Shown here in pieces: positions 52,206 through 59,470 of a DNA stretch of 64,000 nt. Position numbers and translations under genes: made by a program. This DNA is from Thermohalobaculum sp039815685. Its GTDB lineage: Bacteria > Pseudomonadota > Alphaproteobacteria > Rhodobacterales > Rhodobacteraceae. Below the pieces are notes generated by a model. It was not told the DNA's origin. It worked only from the letters and a program-made list of their open reading frames with translations, and did not search any database. The stretch spans positions 1-64,000 of the forward strand of contig JBCBYV010000015.1 of NCBI GenBank assembly GCA_039815685.1, given 5' to 3'. The stretch's first letter is position 1. Every line of letters begins with the position of its first letter.

Positions 52206-53264
52206 ATGGGCGCCGACGGCAAGAGCGTGAGACCAACGAAGAATCTGGTCTTCATCTCGGACGGCACGCTCAGCTCGGACGAGCCGGGGGCGCGCAGCAA
52301 TGCGGGGCGTCTCGCAGCCCTTCTCGCCGAACTCGGTCCCAGCGCCGAGCAACTGGTCCACTACGATCGCGGGGTGCAGGGTACTGGGCTCACGCGCTGG
52401 CTGAACGCCGCGACGGGGCTCGGCATCGATTACACGATCCGCGACGGCTATGAGTTCCTGGCCAGCCGCTATCGGCCCGGCGACCGGATCTTCCTTCTCG
52501 GCTATTCGCGGGGCGCCTATGCCGTGCGGCTCCTCGCGGGCATGATCGGCGATGTCGGGCTCCTGCGAAGCGAGGCTGCGACCGAGCGCAATCTGGTGGC
52601 CGCCTTCCGCCGGTTTCTCTGCAAGACGCAGGCCGGCGGGCCCGCGGGACGGCGGGCGTTTCGCGAGGCGCATTGCCACGAGCATGTGCCGGTCGAGATG
52701 GTCGGCGCTTGGGACACGGTGCGCGCGCTCGGCCTGACGCTGCCGGGGTTCTCGTGGCTCGCACCGCTCGCCGCGCGGTTCCGCGACGATGCGCTGCCCG
52801 AGCATGTGCGGAACGGCTATCAGGCGCTGGCGCTCGACGAGGACCGGCTCGCCTTCCGCCCGCGGCTCTGGCGGGGGAGCCGGGACTGGCGCGGACGGCT
52901 CGAGCAGGTCTGGTTTCCTGGCTGCCATGGCGATGTGGGCGGCGAGGTGCGGCATTGGCCGGCGGCCCGCCCGCTAGCGAATATACCGCTCAACTGGATG
53001 CTGCGCCGGGCGGAGCGCCATGGTCTCATATTGCCGGATGATTGGGCCGCGCGCTTTCCCGAGGATGCCACGGCCGAGAGCTCGGCAGATCGCACGGCGC
53101 TCTCCCGCGCCTTCGTCCTGCGCCAGCCGCGGCAAACGGGCCGGGGCGACGGCGAGGCGATGCATCTGAGCGTCCAGGTCAGGATGAGTGCCCTGCCCGA
53201 CTACGCCGACCGCCACGCAGGCGACGTTCCCGACCCTGACGATACCGGCCACGCCGCGGCCTGA
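52206..53264 (+). CDS. DUF2235 alpha/beta-hydrolase (Tle1/phospholipase-like)
   Basis: A 352-residue protein of the DUF2235 family. The nucleophile elbow is FLLGYSRGAYAVR (GYSRG), with VGAWDTV and WFPGCHGDVGGE supplying the likely Asp and His. The N-terminus KNLVFISDGTLSSDEPG is the family opening. Relatives include Tle1 phospholipase effectors of type VI secretion, but stand-alone bacterial members like this one, with no vgrG, hcp or immunity gene nearby, are probably housekeeping or membrane-repair lipases; function unproven. Starting ATG 52206 has GGGGAG upstream and a palindrome close by. Confidence 0.88.
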   Translation: MGADGKSVRPTKNLVFISDGTLSSDEPGARSNAGRLAALLAELGPSAEQLVHYDRGVQGTGLTRWLNAATGLGIDYTIRDGYEFLASRYRPGDRIFLLGYSRGAYAVRLLAGMIGDVGLLRSEAATERNLVAAFRRFLCKTQAGGPAGRRAFREAHCHEHVPVEMVGAWDTVRALGLTLPGFSWLAPLAARFRDDALPEHVRNGYQALALDEDRLAFRPRLWRGSRDWRGRLEQVWFPGCHGDVGGEVRHWPAARPLANIPLNWMLRRAERHGLILPDDWAARFPEDATAESSADRTALSRAFVLRQPRQTGRGDGEAMHLSVQVRMSALPDYADRHAGDVPDPDDTGHAAA

Positions 53265-53303
53265 CCCAGAAATCCCGGCAAGGATCTCCACCCCGCGCCG
53301 AGC

Positions 53304-53347
53304 AAGAACCTTGCAAGGTTCTTGCAAATTCCTTGCAAGGAATTTGC
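53304..53347. repeat. Paired-palindrome module, copy 2
   Basis: AAGAACCTT-GC-AAGGTTCTT (53304-53323) followed directly by GCAAATTCCTT-GC-AAGGAATTTGC (53324-53347). It has the same architecture as 28479-28522: the right palindrome is identical apart from the central dinucleotide, the left palindrome is related. It lies between convergent genes (DUF2235 and LysE). Confidence 0.9.
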
Positions 53348-53362
53348 CGCGTGCCGGCGGCG

Positions 53363-53998
53363 TCAGGGTGGAAGGAGAGCGCCGATCACGCGGGTCCAGA
53401 GGGTCAGGGAAAGGCCGGCGAAGAAGAGCGCGACGCCGGCAGTGATCCAGCGGCCAGCACGGGCATAGGCGGCGGCGGCCGCGCGGGTGGAGAAGGCGAT
53501 CGCATAGACGGCGTGGCCGAGGCTCGCCACCACCGCCGATCCGACCACCATGACGGCGATGGCTTCGGGCGTCGCCTCCCCTGCCGGGAATATCCCGACC
53601 AGCACGAGCCAGGTGGTGAGCGCCTTGGGGTTCGCAGCCAGCACGCCCAGGGTCAGGAGGAATGCCTCGCGCGGCGACATGAGCCGCCCTTCCGTGGCGG
53701 CCGCCCCCCAGCGCCAGGCGGCGAGCGCATAGCGGCGCGCGAAGATGAGGAGAAGCGTCGCACCGACGGCGGTCAGCGCGATGGGCAGCCATGGGACCTG
53801 CCGGAACGCCACCGCCGCCCCCACCAGCGCCAGCGTCGCCCAGGCGAGCACCCCGATCGCGATCGCTGGCACCACCGCCAGCGCCACCCGCCGGCCCGAG
53901 CCGAGCGCGATGGCGATGGTGTTGAAGACGTTCGGCCCGGGGCTGAGGATATTGCCGGCAAAGACGGCCCAGGCCGTCAGCATCTCGGCCCAGGGCAC
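53363..53998 (-). CDS. LysE-family amino acid/metabolite exporter
   Basis: LysE/RhtB-type transporter of 211 residues with six hydrophobic helices. The family N-terminus is present (VFAGNILSPGPNVFNTIAIAL, where PGPNV matches the PGP-x2 motif), followed by GRRVALAVVPAIAIGVLAWATLALVG and, in the middle, ANPKALTTWLVL. Substrates of such exporters are amino acids, homoserine lactones or similar; none is indicated here. The GTG start at 53998 follows GAGAGG and lies 20 bases behind the glutathione S-transferase gene. Confidence 0.9.
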   Translation of the reverse strand: MPWAEMLTAWAVFAGNILSPGPNVFNTIAIALGSGRRVALAVVPAIAIGVLAWATLALVGAAVAFRQVPWLPIALTAVGATLLLIFARRYALAAWRWGAAATEGRLMSPREAFLLTLGVLAANPKALTTWLVLVGIFPAGEATPEAIAVMVVGSAVVASLGHAVYAIAFSTRAAAAAYARAGRWITAGVALFFAGLSLTLWTRVIGALLPP

Positions 53999-54017
53999 GC
54001 CCTCTCGACCGCGGCGG

Positions 54018-54629
54018 TCAGGCTTTCGGAGCCGTCATCAGCATCGGCGGCGTCTCGCGGAAATCATCGTACCACTCCGCAAGCTTCGGCGCCTTGCCCC
54101 GCCAGCCGACCACGCCCTGAAAGCGCAGATCCATGTAGCCGAGGGCGCAAGCGAGCGCGATCTGATCGATGGTGAGGTCGTCCTTGGTGACAGCCGCCGC
54201 CTCCGCCTCGAAGGCGGCCAGCATGCGCTCGATCTTGCCGAGATAGGCATCCGTGATGGCGCCCATGCGCATGCCCTCGGGGCGCAGCCGGGTCTCGTAG
54301 ACGGCGAGGATGCCCGCCTCCATCATGCCGTCGGCCATGCTCTCCCGCGTCAGCACCGCGAACTCCTCCGCCCCCGTCGGATAGAAGCCTCCGCCCGAGC
54401 GCTGGTCGAGATAGCGGGTGATCACCTTGCTGTCGTGGATCGCGTGGCCGTCATCCGTGATGAGCACCGGGATCTTGCCCACGGGGTTCGCGCCCGTGAC
54501 GAGCTTGTTCGGGTCGAGCGGCGTGCCGGCGGCAGGCACCAGCTGCACATCGTTCATCATGTCCCGGAGGTAGAGGACCAGCATGCATTTCCGCACGAAG
54601 GGCGAGGTGGGAGAGAAGTAGAGCTTCAC
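54018..54629 (-). CDS. Glutathione S-transferase family protein
   Basis: A 203-residue GST with thioredoxin-like N-terminal domain (MKLYFSPTSPFVRKCMLVLYL, NPVGKIPVLI, DSKVITRYLD) and helical C-terminal domain (MMEAGILAVYETRLRPEGM, TIDQIALACALGYMDLRFQG). The SPTSPF segment places the likely Ser/Cys near residue 9. The GTG start overlaps the stop of the upstream MFS gene (GTGA), so MFS, GST and LysE form one operon, together suggestive of detoxification or export of a conjugate, but the substrate is unknown. Confidence 0.92.
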   Translation of the reverse strand: MKLYFSPTSPFVRKCMLVLYLRDMMNDVQLVPAAGTPLDPNKLVTGANPVGKIPVLITDDGHAIHDSKVITRYLDQRSGGGFYPTGAEEFAVLTRESMADGMMEAGILAVYETRLRPEGMRMGAITDAYLGKIERMLAAFEAEAAAVTKDDLTIDQIALACALGYMDLRFQGVVGWRGKAPKLAEWYDDFRETPPMLMTAPKA

Positions 54630-55933
54630 GTTGGTCTCCTTTCGGGGGTCTCCGGCGCCGGCCGGCCGCGGTTCGTCCGCGGGTCTCCCGTCTCCTGGTC
54701 GGGGCTGCCGCCATCGTCCTGGCGGCCCTTGAAGAGGCTTGCGAGCACCATGGAGGTGCGCGGCGTATAGGCATAGGGCGCCGTCGGGCGACGGCCCTCC
54801 CTGCGGGTCATACGATAGAGCGCGAAGAGGATCAGCAAAAGATGTGCGCCGGCGATGAAGAGAAACATCGCCCCCGGCCCGTAGAGCCCGATCAGCCGGG
54901 CGGCGATGGCCGGCGCGAAGATGGCGCCGACCGAGAAGAAGAAGATGATGGAGGCGTTGAGATCGACCACGAAATCGGGCTCGGCATAGTCATTGGCGAG
55001 GGCCGCAGCGACCGAGTAGATCGGGAAGGCCGTGAGCCCGAAGATGAAGGCGCCGGCATAGATGCCGCTGACATCCCCCTGACCGATGCCGAGAGCGATC
55101 CAGACGCAGCCGGCAATCGCGATGGCCGAAAGCCCCATCAGCACGTGGCGACGGTCGAATTTGTCTGCGATCCAGCCGACCGGGTACTGCGCCGCCACGC
55201 CACCGAAGATCGCGGCGGAGAGAAAGATGGCGATCTGCCCCTGCTCGAGCCCGTTCTCGAGGGCGTAGATGGGTCCTGCCATCCGAAAGGCGGCCCCCGA
55301 GAGGGCGGCCACGATGACACCCGCCATGGCGGAGGGGGAGAGGCGCCAGGCCGCCATGGGCCGCAGCCGTGGCGGCACGGGCGTGGCGGGTGCCGCGCGC
55401 TTCGAGAGCGCAAGCGGCAGCAGGCATAGGCAGCAGAAGACCGCGATGATGTTGTAGGCGACGAAGACCGAGGGATCGAGCACCGCGATGATCCCCTGTG
55501 CCGCGATCTGGCCCATGAGGTCGACCACGCGAAAGACGCCGTAGACGCGCCCCCGGCTCTCGTTCGGGGTCTTCGCCTGCAGCCAGCTCTCGATCACCGT
55601 GTAGGCCGCGGCGATGGCAACGCCCGTCAGGGCACGCAGGCACATCCAGGCGACCGGCCCCTCGATCACCGGATGCAGAAGCGCACCCGTCGCCCCGATA
55701 GCGGCCGCGGCCGCAAAGCAGCGCGAATGCCCGACCGTGCCGATGAAGCGCGGCGTGAGATAGCAGCCGATCAGGAAGCCCGCGAAATGGCCCGAGCCGA
55801 GAAGCCCGATCTCGGCCGGGCTCCACCCCCGCTCCGCCCCCGCCAGCACGTCGAGCGGACCGAGCGAGCCCGAGCCGAGCTGCACGAGAAAGATCGAGAG
55901 GAAGAGTGCTGCGAAAGAGATCAGGGTGGTCAT
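54626..55933 (-). CDS. MFS transporter (YcaD-like)
   Basis: Major facilitator of about 435 residues with 12 hydrophobic segments. Features: FLVQLGSGSLGPLDVLAGAE, LLGSGHFAGFLIGCYLTPRFIG (motif A-like loop), LRALTGVAIAAAYTVIESWLQAKTP with NESRGRVYGVF, which is the YcaD-type signature, and PVGWIADKFDRRHVLMG in the second half. The C-terminal 40 residues are hydrophilic and Pro/Arg-rich. The start is taken at the ATG 55933; a GTG nine bases upstream is possible. It heads the MFS-GST-LysE operon; substrate unknown. Confidence 0.92.
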   Translation of the reverse strand: MTTLISFAALFLSIFLVQLGSGSLGPLDVLAGAERGWSPAEIGLLGSGHFAGFLIGCYLTPRFIGTVGHSRCFAAAAAIGATGALLHPVIEGPVAWMCLRALTGVAIAAAYTVIESWLQAKTPNESRGRVYGVFRVVDLMGQIAAQGIIAVLDPSVFVAYNIIAVFCCLCLLPLALSKRAAPATPVPPRLRPMAAWRLSPSAMAGVIVAALSGAAFRMAGPIYALENGLEQGQIAIFLSAAIFGGVAAQYPVGWIADKFDRRHVLMGLSAIAIAGCVWIALGIGQGDVSGIYAGAFIFGLTAFPIYSVAAALANDYAEPDFVVDLNASIIFFFSVGAIFAPAIAARLIGLYGPGAMFLFIAGAHLLLILFALYRMTRREGRRPTAPYAYTPRTSMVLASLFKGRQDDGGSPDQETGDPRTNRGRPAPETPERRPT

Positions 55934-56227
55934 TGGGGGCACTCACGGGGCGGGCGCGCTCACGGGGCGATAGGGGCGCATAGTATGTCCGAAGTGATCG
56001 GGAAAGACCGTCGCTAAAGCGACACCGGGGGCGCCTGCCTCGCCCGAGAGCGCTTCTGCCCAACCGATCGCCGCTACAGGCGCCGCCCGCCGGAGCGGCG
56101 GGCGCGCACCGCTACCCCACGCATCGGCGGATAGAGAACCGGATCGCGTCAAAATGGGGGGCGCGACGGCACGTCCGGGCAAGGTGCCTTGCCGGGTCGT
56201 CTGCAGGCTTGCTAATTGCAACTTGGA

Positions 56228-58111
56228 ATGTCCGCGCGGGAGGCAGGCTTGGACGGCGGGGCGAGAGGAACGGGGGAGCCGCGGACCGGCGCGCTCGAGG
56301 GAGCGGTGCAGCCCGACGATGCGTCCGGCCCCACCCCGAACAGCGGGGACCGGGCGAAGTCGAAGAAGCTCGCGCCCTTGCGGGGCCTCCTGCCCTTCCT
56401 GGCGCCCTACCGCACGCGGATCGTCCTGGTCGCCGTCGCCCTGGTCCTGGCGGCCGTTTTCACGCTCATGGTTCCCATCGCCTTCGGCCGCGTGATCGAT
56501 GTCATCGACCAGAGCGCCTATGAACTGATCGACAAGTACTTCCTCGCGCTCATGGGCGTGGCGGCCGCCCTCGCGGTCGCGACGGCCGCGCGCTTCTACC
56601 TGATCTCCTGGCTCGGTGAGCGGGTCATCGCGGACATCCGCTCGGCCGTCTTCGATCATGTGGTGGGCATGTCGCCGGCCTTCTACGAGCGGATCATGAC
56701 GGCGGAGGTCCTGAGCCGGCTGACGGCGGACACCGCGATCATCCAGACCGTGGTGGGCTCGACAATCTCCATCGCGCTCCGCAACATCCTGATCCTCTTC
56801 GGCGGGATCATCGCGCTTCTCGTGACCTCGCCAAAGCTTACGGGCATGACACTGCTGATCGTGCCGGCAGTGGTGTTCCCGATCCTGATCCTCGGGCGGC
56901 GGGTGCGGAAGCTGTCGCGCCTCAGCCAGGACAAGCTGGCCGATGCCGCGGCCCATGCAGGCGAGATGCTGCAGGCCGCGCAGACCGTGCAGGCGAACAC
57001 CTACGAGGGTACGGCGCGCGACGCCTTCGGCAGCCGGGTCGAGGAGGCGTTCGATGCGGCGCGCTCCCGCCTCGTCGCCCGATCCTGGCTCACGGTGCTG
57101 GTGATCTTCTTCGTTTTCGCGGGCGTCGTCGGCGTCATCTGGATCGGCGCGAGGGACGTCGTCTCCGGCGTCATGAGCCCGGGCGAGATGGCGCAGTTCG
57201 TGCTGTTTGCGGTCTTCACCGCCGGTGCCGTCGGCGCGCTCTCCGAGGTCTGGGGGGAGCTTCAGCGCGCGGCCGGAGCGATGGAGCGGCTGGCGGAGCT
57301 CCTCGCGATGCGCAGTCCCGTACATGAGACGGAGGCGCCCGTGGCGGCGCCCAGGCGCGCGGAGGGGCGGATCGCCTTCGCCAACGTCTCGTTCCGGTAC
57401 CCCAGCCGGCCTGAGATCTCGGCGCTCGACCGTGTGAGCTTCGAGGTGGCGCCCGGCGAGACCGTCGCCATCGTCGGTCCTTCGGGTGCGGGCAAGACGA
57501 CGCTCTTCCAGCTCCTCACCCGGTTCTACGACCCCGTGGCCGGGCGCATCACGCTCGACGGGATGCCGATCGAGGATTTCGCGCTCGAGGATCTGCGCCA
57601 GGCGATGGCGAGCGTTCCGCAGGAGCCGGTCATCTTCGCCGACACGGTGCGCGCCAATATCCGCTTCGGCCGCCCCGGCGCGACGGATGCGGAGGTCGAG
57701 GAGGCGGCGCGGGCCGCGGCGGCGACCGAGTTCATCGAGCGTCTGCCCGGCCAGTGGGACGCCTGGCTCGGGGAGCGCGGCGTGCTCCTGAGCGGGGGAC
57801 AGAAGCAGCGCATCGCCATCGCCCGCGCGATCCTGCGCGACGCGCCCGTCCTCCTGCTAGACGAGGCGACCTCCGCCCTCGATGCCGAGAGCGAGCGGGC
57901 CGTGCAGGAGGCGGTCGAGCGGCTCTCCGAGGGCCGGACGACACTGGTCATCGCCCACCGCCTTGCGACCGTGAAGCGCGCGGACCGCATCATCGTGCTG
58001 GAAGAGGGCCGGATCGTCGCCACCGGCACCCATGACGATCTGGTCGCCGAAGGCGGCCTCTACGCCCGCCTCGCCCGCCTCCAGTTCACCGAGGGCCTTG
58101 CCGCCGAGTGA
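56228..58111 (+). CDS. ABC exporter, fused membrane and ATPase domains
   Basis: A 627-residue half-transporter of the MsbA/ABCB type. After a long soluble N-terminus (about 45 residues), six membrane helices follow (IVLVAVALVLAAVFTLMVPIAF, FLALMGVAAALAVATAARFYLI and so on). The ATPase domain has Walker A GPSGAGKTT, signature LSGGQKQRIAIARA and Walker B VLLLDEATSALD with H-loop IAHRLATV. Such proteins export lipids, lipopolysaccharide or drugs; the cargo is unknown. The start is the ATG at 56228; the frame extends to a TTG at 56216. No partner gene is adjacent. Confidence 0.93.
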   Translation: MSAREAGLDGGARGTGEPRTGALEGAVQPDDASGPTPNSGDRAKSKKLAPLRGLLPFLAPYRTRIVLVAVALVLAAVFTLMVPIAFGRVIDVIDQSAYELIDKYFLALMGVAAALAVATAARFYLISWLGERVIADIRSAVFDHVVGMSPAFYERIMTAEVLSRLTADTAIIQTVVGSTISIALRNILILFGGIIALLVTSPKLTGMTLLIVPAVVFPILILGRRVRKLSRLSQDKLADAAAHAGEMLQAAQTVQANTYEGTARDAFGSRVEEAFDAARSRLVARSWLTVLVIFFVFAGVVGVIWIGARDVVSGVMSPGEMAQFVLFAVFTAGAVGALSEVWGELQRAAGAMERLAELLAMRSPVHETEAPVAAPRRAEGRIAFANVSFRYPSRPEISALDRVSFEVAPGETVAIVGPSGAGKTTLFQLLTRFYDPVAGRITLDGMPIEDFALEDLRQAMASVPQEPVIFADTVRANIRFGRPGATDAEVEEAARAAAATEFIERLPGQWDAWLGERGVLLSGGQKQRIAIARAILRDAPVLLLDEATSALDAESERAVQEAVERLSEGRTTLVIAHRLATVKRADRIIVLEEGRIVATGTHDDLVAEGGLYARLARLQFTEGLAAE

Positions 58112-58286
58112 TCGCCGCCGGGTGATCATGGCAGAGTCCTCGTGGCGGGTTTGCTTCCGGCAGACACGGTATCGCGCGGCTTTCGAGAGCTCGTTGTCCC
58201 GACGTCTTCCGAATTGACCGTCGTCATGGCGGCGCTCGGCATGTGCATCCAAGCTCGGCCCATATGGATCGAGCAATGGTGAGCAC

Positions 58287-58799
58287 ATGCGACAGCCAAT
58301 CATGCCGCTCCTCACGGCGGGAGCGATCCTGTTCTCCGGCGCCGCCCCGGCCCTGGAGGTCGATTCGATGGCGCGCAAGGGGGCGTGGGAGTACCGCAAT
58401 GCCTGCGCCGTCTGCCACGGGCCGCATGGTCGGGGGGATGGGGGCATGGCCACGCTCCTCAGCGTCCCGCCGTCCGACCTCACGACCTTGAGCGCGCGGA
58501 GCGACGGGCGCTTCCCCTTCGAGCGTGTCTTCCGGATCATCGACGGACGTATGCCCGTGGAGGGGCACGGCTCGACCGAGATGCCGGTCTGGGGGCGCAC
58601 CTTCCGGCTCGAGGCACAGCGCGGCCGCGGCCCCATCCCCTTCGGTTACTCGTCGGATCTGGTCGTTGCGGGTCGGATCCATGCGCTGACCGTCTATCTG
58701 CGCGCGATCCAGGGCGGGGCGGAGATCGAGCCTGCAGAGCCGCGCCGCCGCCCGCGCTCGATGCCCGAGGATCTGCGCCTGCCGCCCCTACGACGTTGA
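58287..58799 (+). CDS. Periplasmic mono-heme cytochrome c
   Basis: A 170-residue class I cytochrome c. The signal peptide MRQPIMPLLTAGAILFSGAA ends near PALEVD; the heme motif CAVCHG follows (about residue 41), with GPHGRGDGG after it. STEMPVWG carries the probable axial Met. The C-terminus (GRIHALTVYLRAIQGG) is the closing helix of the fold, followed by a Pro/Arg tail. Its partner oxidase or dehydrogenase is not in the neighbourhood; molybdenum hydroxylase or another periplasmic enzyme could be an electron source. Confidence 0.93.
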   Translation: MRQPIMPLLTAGAILFSGAAPALEVDSMARKGAWEYRNACAVCHGPHGRGDGGMATLLSVPPSDLTTLSARSDGRFPFERVFRIIDGRMPVEGHGSTEMPVWGRTFRLEAQRGRGPIPFGYSSDLVVAGRIHALTVYLRAIQGGAEIEPAEPRRRPRSMPEDLRLPPLRR

Positions 58800-58818
58800 G
58801 AGCGCGGACAAGGGCACC

Positions 58819-58958
58819 CTAGAGCGCGGACCGACCAGACGTGCTCACCGCAATTGCGTCATTGCCGAGCTCGACCCGGCAATCCGGCGCCACCGGCCGT
58901 GGATGCTCGGGTCAGGCCCGAGCATGACATGAGCACGTGGGATAAGAAGGTGCTCTAG
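58819..58958. repeat. Structured ~140-base repeat, copy A
   Basis: Termini CTAGAGC (58819-58825) and GCTCTAG (58952-58958) are inverted. Inside, ACGTGCTC (58839-58846) pairs with GAGCACGT (58931-58938), and between these two stems lie two palindromes: TTGCCGAGCTCGACCCGGCA region (58862-58882) and ATGCTCGGG/CCCGAGCAT (58902-58926). The right terminus gives the stop codon (TAG, minus strand) of the zinc-ribbon gene. Confidence 0.85.
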
Positions 58959-59290
58959 TCGAAGATGTCCTCGATCTCGTCCCAGGCCTCTTCGATCAGG
59001 TCTTCGAGGCGGTCGATGAGGCTCTTGCGGCGTTTGCCCTTGCGGCGGCGGAGCGCCATGTCGTGGCGCTTGTGCTCGCCGCGCTCCAGCGCGGGATGCG
59101 GGACGGCGGGCTTCTTGCCCTTGCTCTTTTTGCGCCGTTTCTCGGGCGGGGCCTCCAGCGCCTCGATCACCCGAATGGGCGCACCGCAGCCATGGCAGAC
59201 GAGCCGCCCCCCTCCCTTCGCCGGCAGGACCGAGCGCGAGGCGCAGTAGCAGCAGGTAACAATGCGGCGATGCGGGTCGGGGCGGGACAT
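58955..59290 (-). CDS. Zinc-ribbon protein of unknown function
   Basis: A 111-residue protein. Four Cys in two pairs (CCYCASR, VCHGCGAPI) make an N-terminal zinc ribbon; a Lys/Arg-rich middle (PPEKRRKKSKGKKPAVP, ALRRRKGKRRKS) and an acidic helical tail (LIDRLEDLIEEAWDEIEDIFD) follow. Basic middle and acidic end suggest nucleic-acid or ribosome contact; function unknown. Its stop codon lies in the right terminus of repeat copy A, and a perfect hairpin (59291-59311) abuts the start codon. Confidence 0.8.
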   Translation of the reverse strand: MSRPDPHRRIVTCCYCASRSVLPAKGGGRLVCHGCGAPIRVIEALEAPPEKRRKKSKGKKPAVPHPALERGEHKRHDMALRRRKGKRRKSLIDRLEDLIEEAWDEIEDIFD

Positions 59291-59311
59291 GGCGCCTGCC
59301 TAGCAGGCGCC
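59291..59311 (-). promoter_or_regulatory. Leader hairpin abutting the start of the zinc-ribbon gene
   Basis: GGCGCCTGC (59291-59299) and GCAGGCGCC (59303-59311) form a perfect 9-base stem with 3-base loop directly in front of the ATG on the minus strand. It would cover the ribosome-binding region and could repress or gate translation. Confidence 0.6.
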
Positions 59312-59367
59312 AGCGCGGCCGGCCAGAACCCGCGCCAATGCCAAGGCTCGGACACGAAGATCGCGGC

Positions 59368-59383
59368 TTGACTTATACGTCAA
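59368..59383 (+). promoter_or_regulatory. Operator-like dyad upstream of the acyl-CoA synthetase gene
   Basis: TTGAC-TTATAC-GTCAA: 5-base perfect arms, partly symmetric centre (TATA). The left arm reads TTGACT, usable as a -35 element, in otherwise GC-rich DNA. MerR- or TetR-type regulators of acyl-CoA genes use similar dyads, from memory only. Confidence 0.45.
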
Positions 59384-59470
59384 CTACGATCACGCGACGG
59401 GAGGCAAAGCGGTTGCGGCGGCGCGCTGATGCGTGCATGCCCAATAACAGCACAACATGGGAGGCGATTG

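Noticed and set aside
52206..53264. Type VI secretion effector module
   Set aside because: No vgrG, hcp, PAAR or immunity-like gene is adjacent to the DUF2235 gene.
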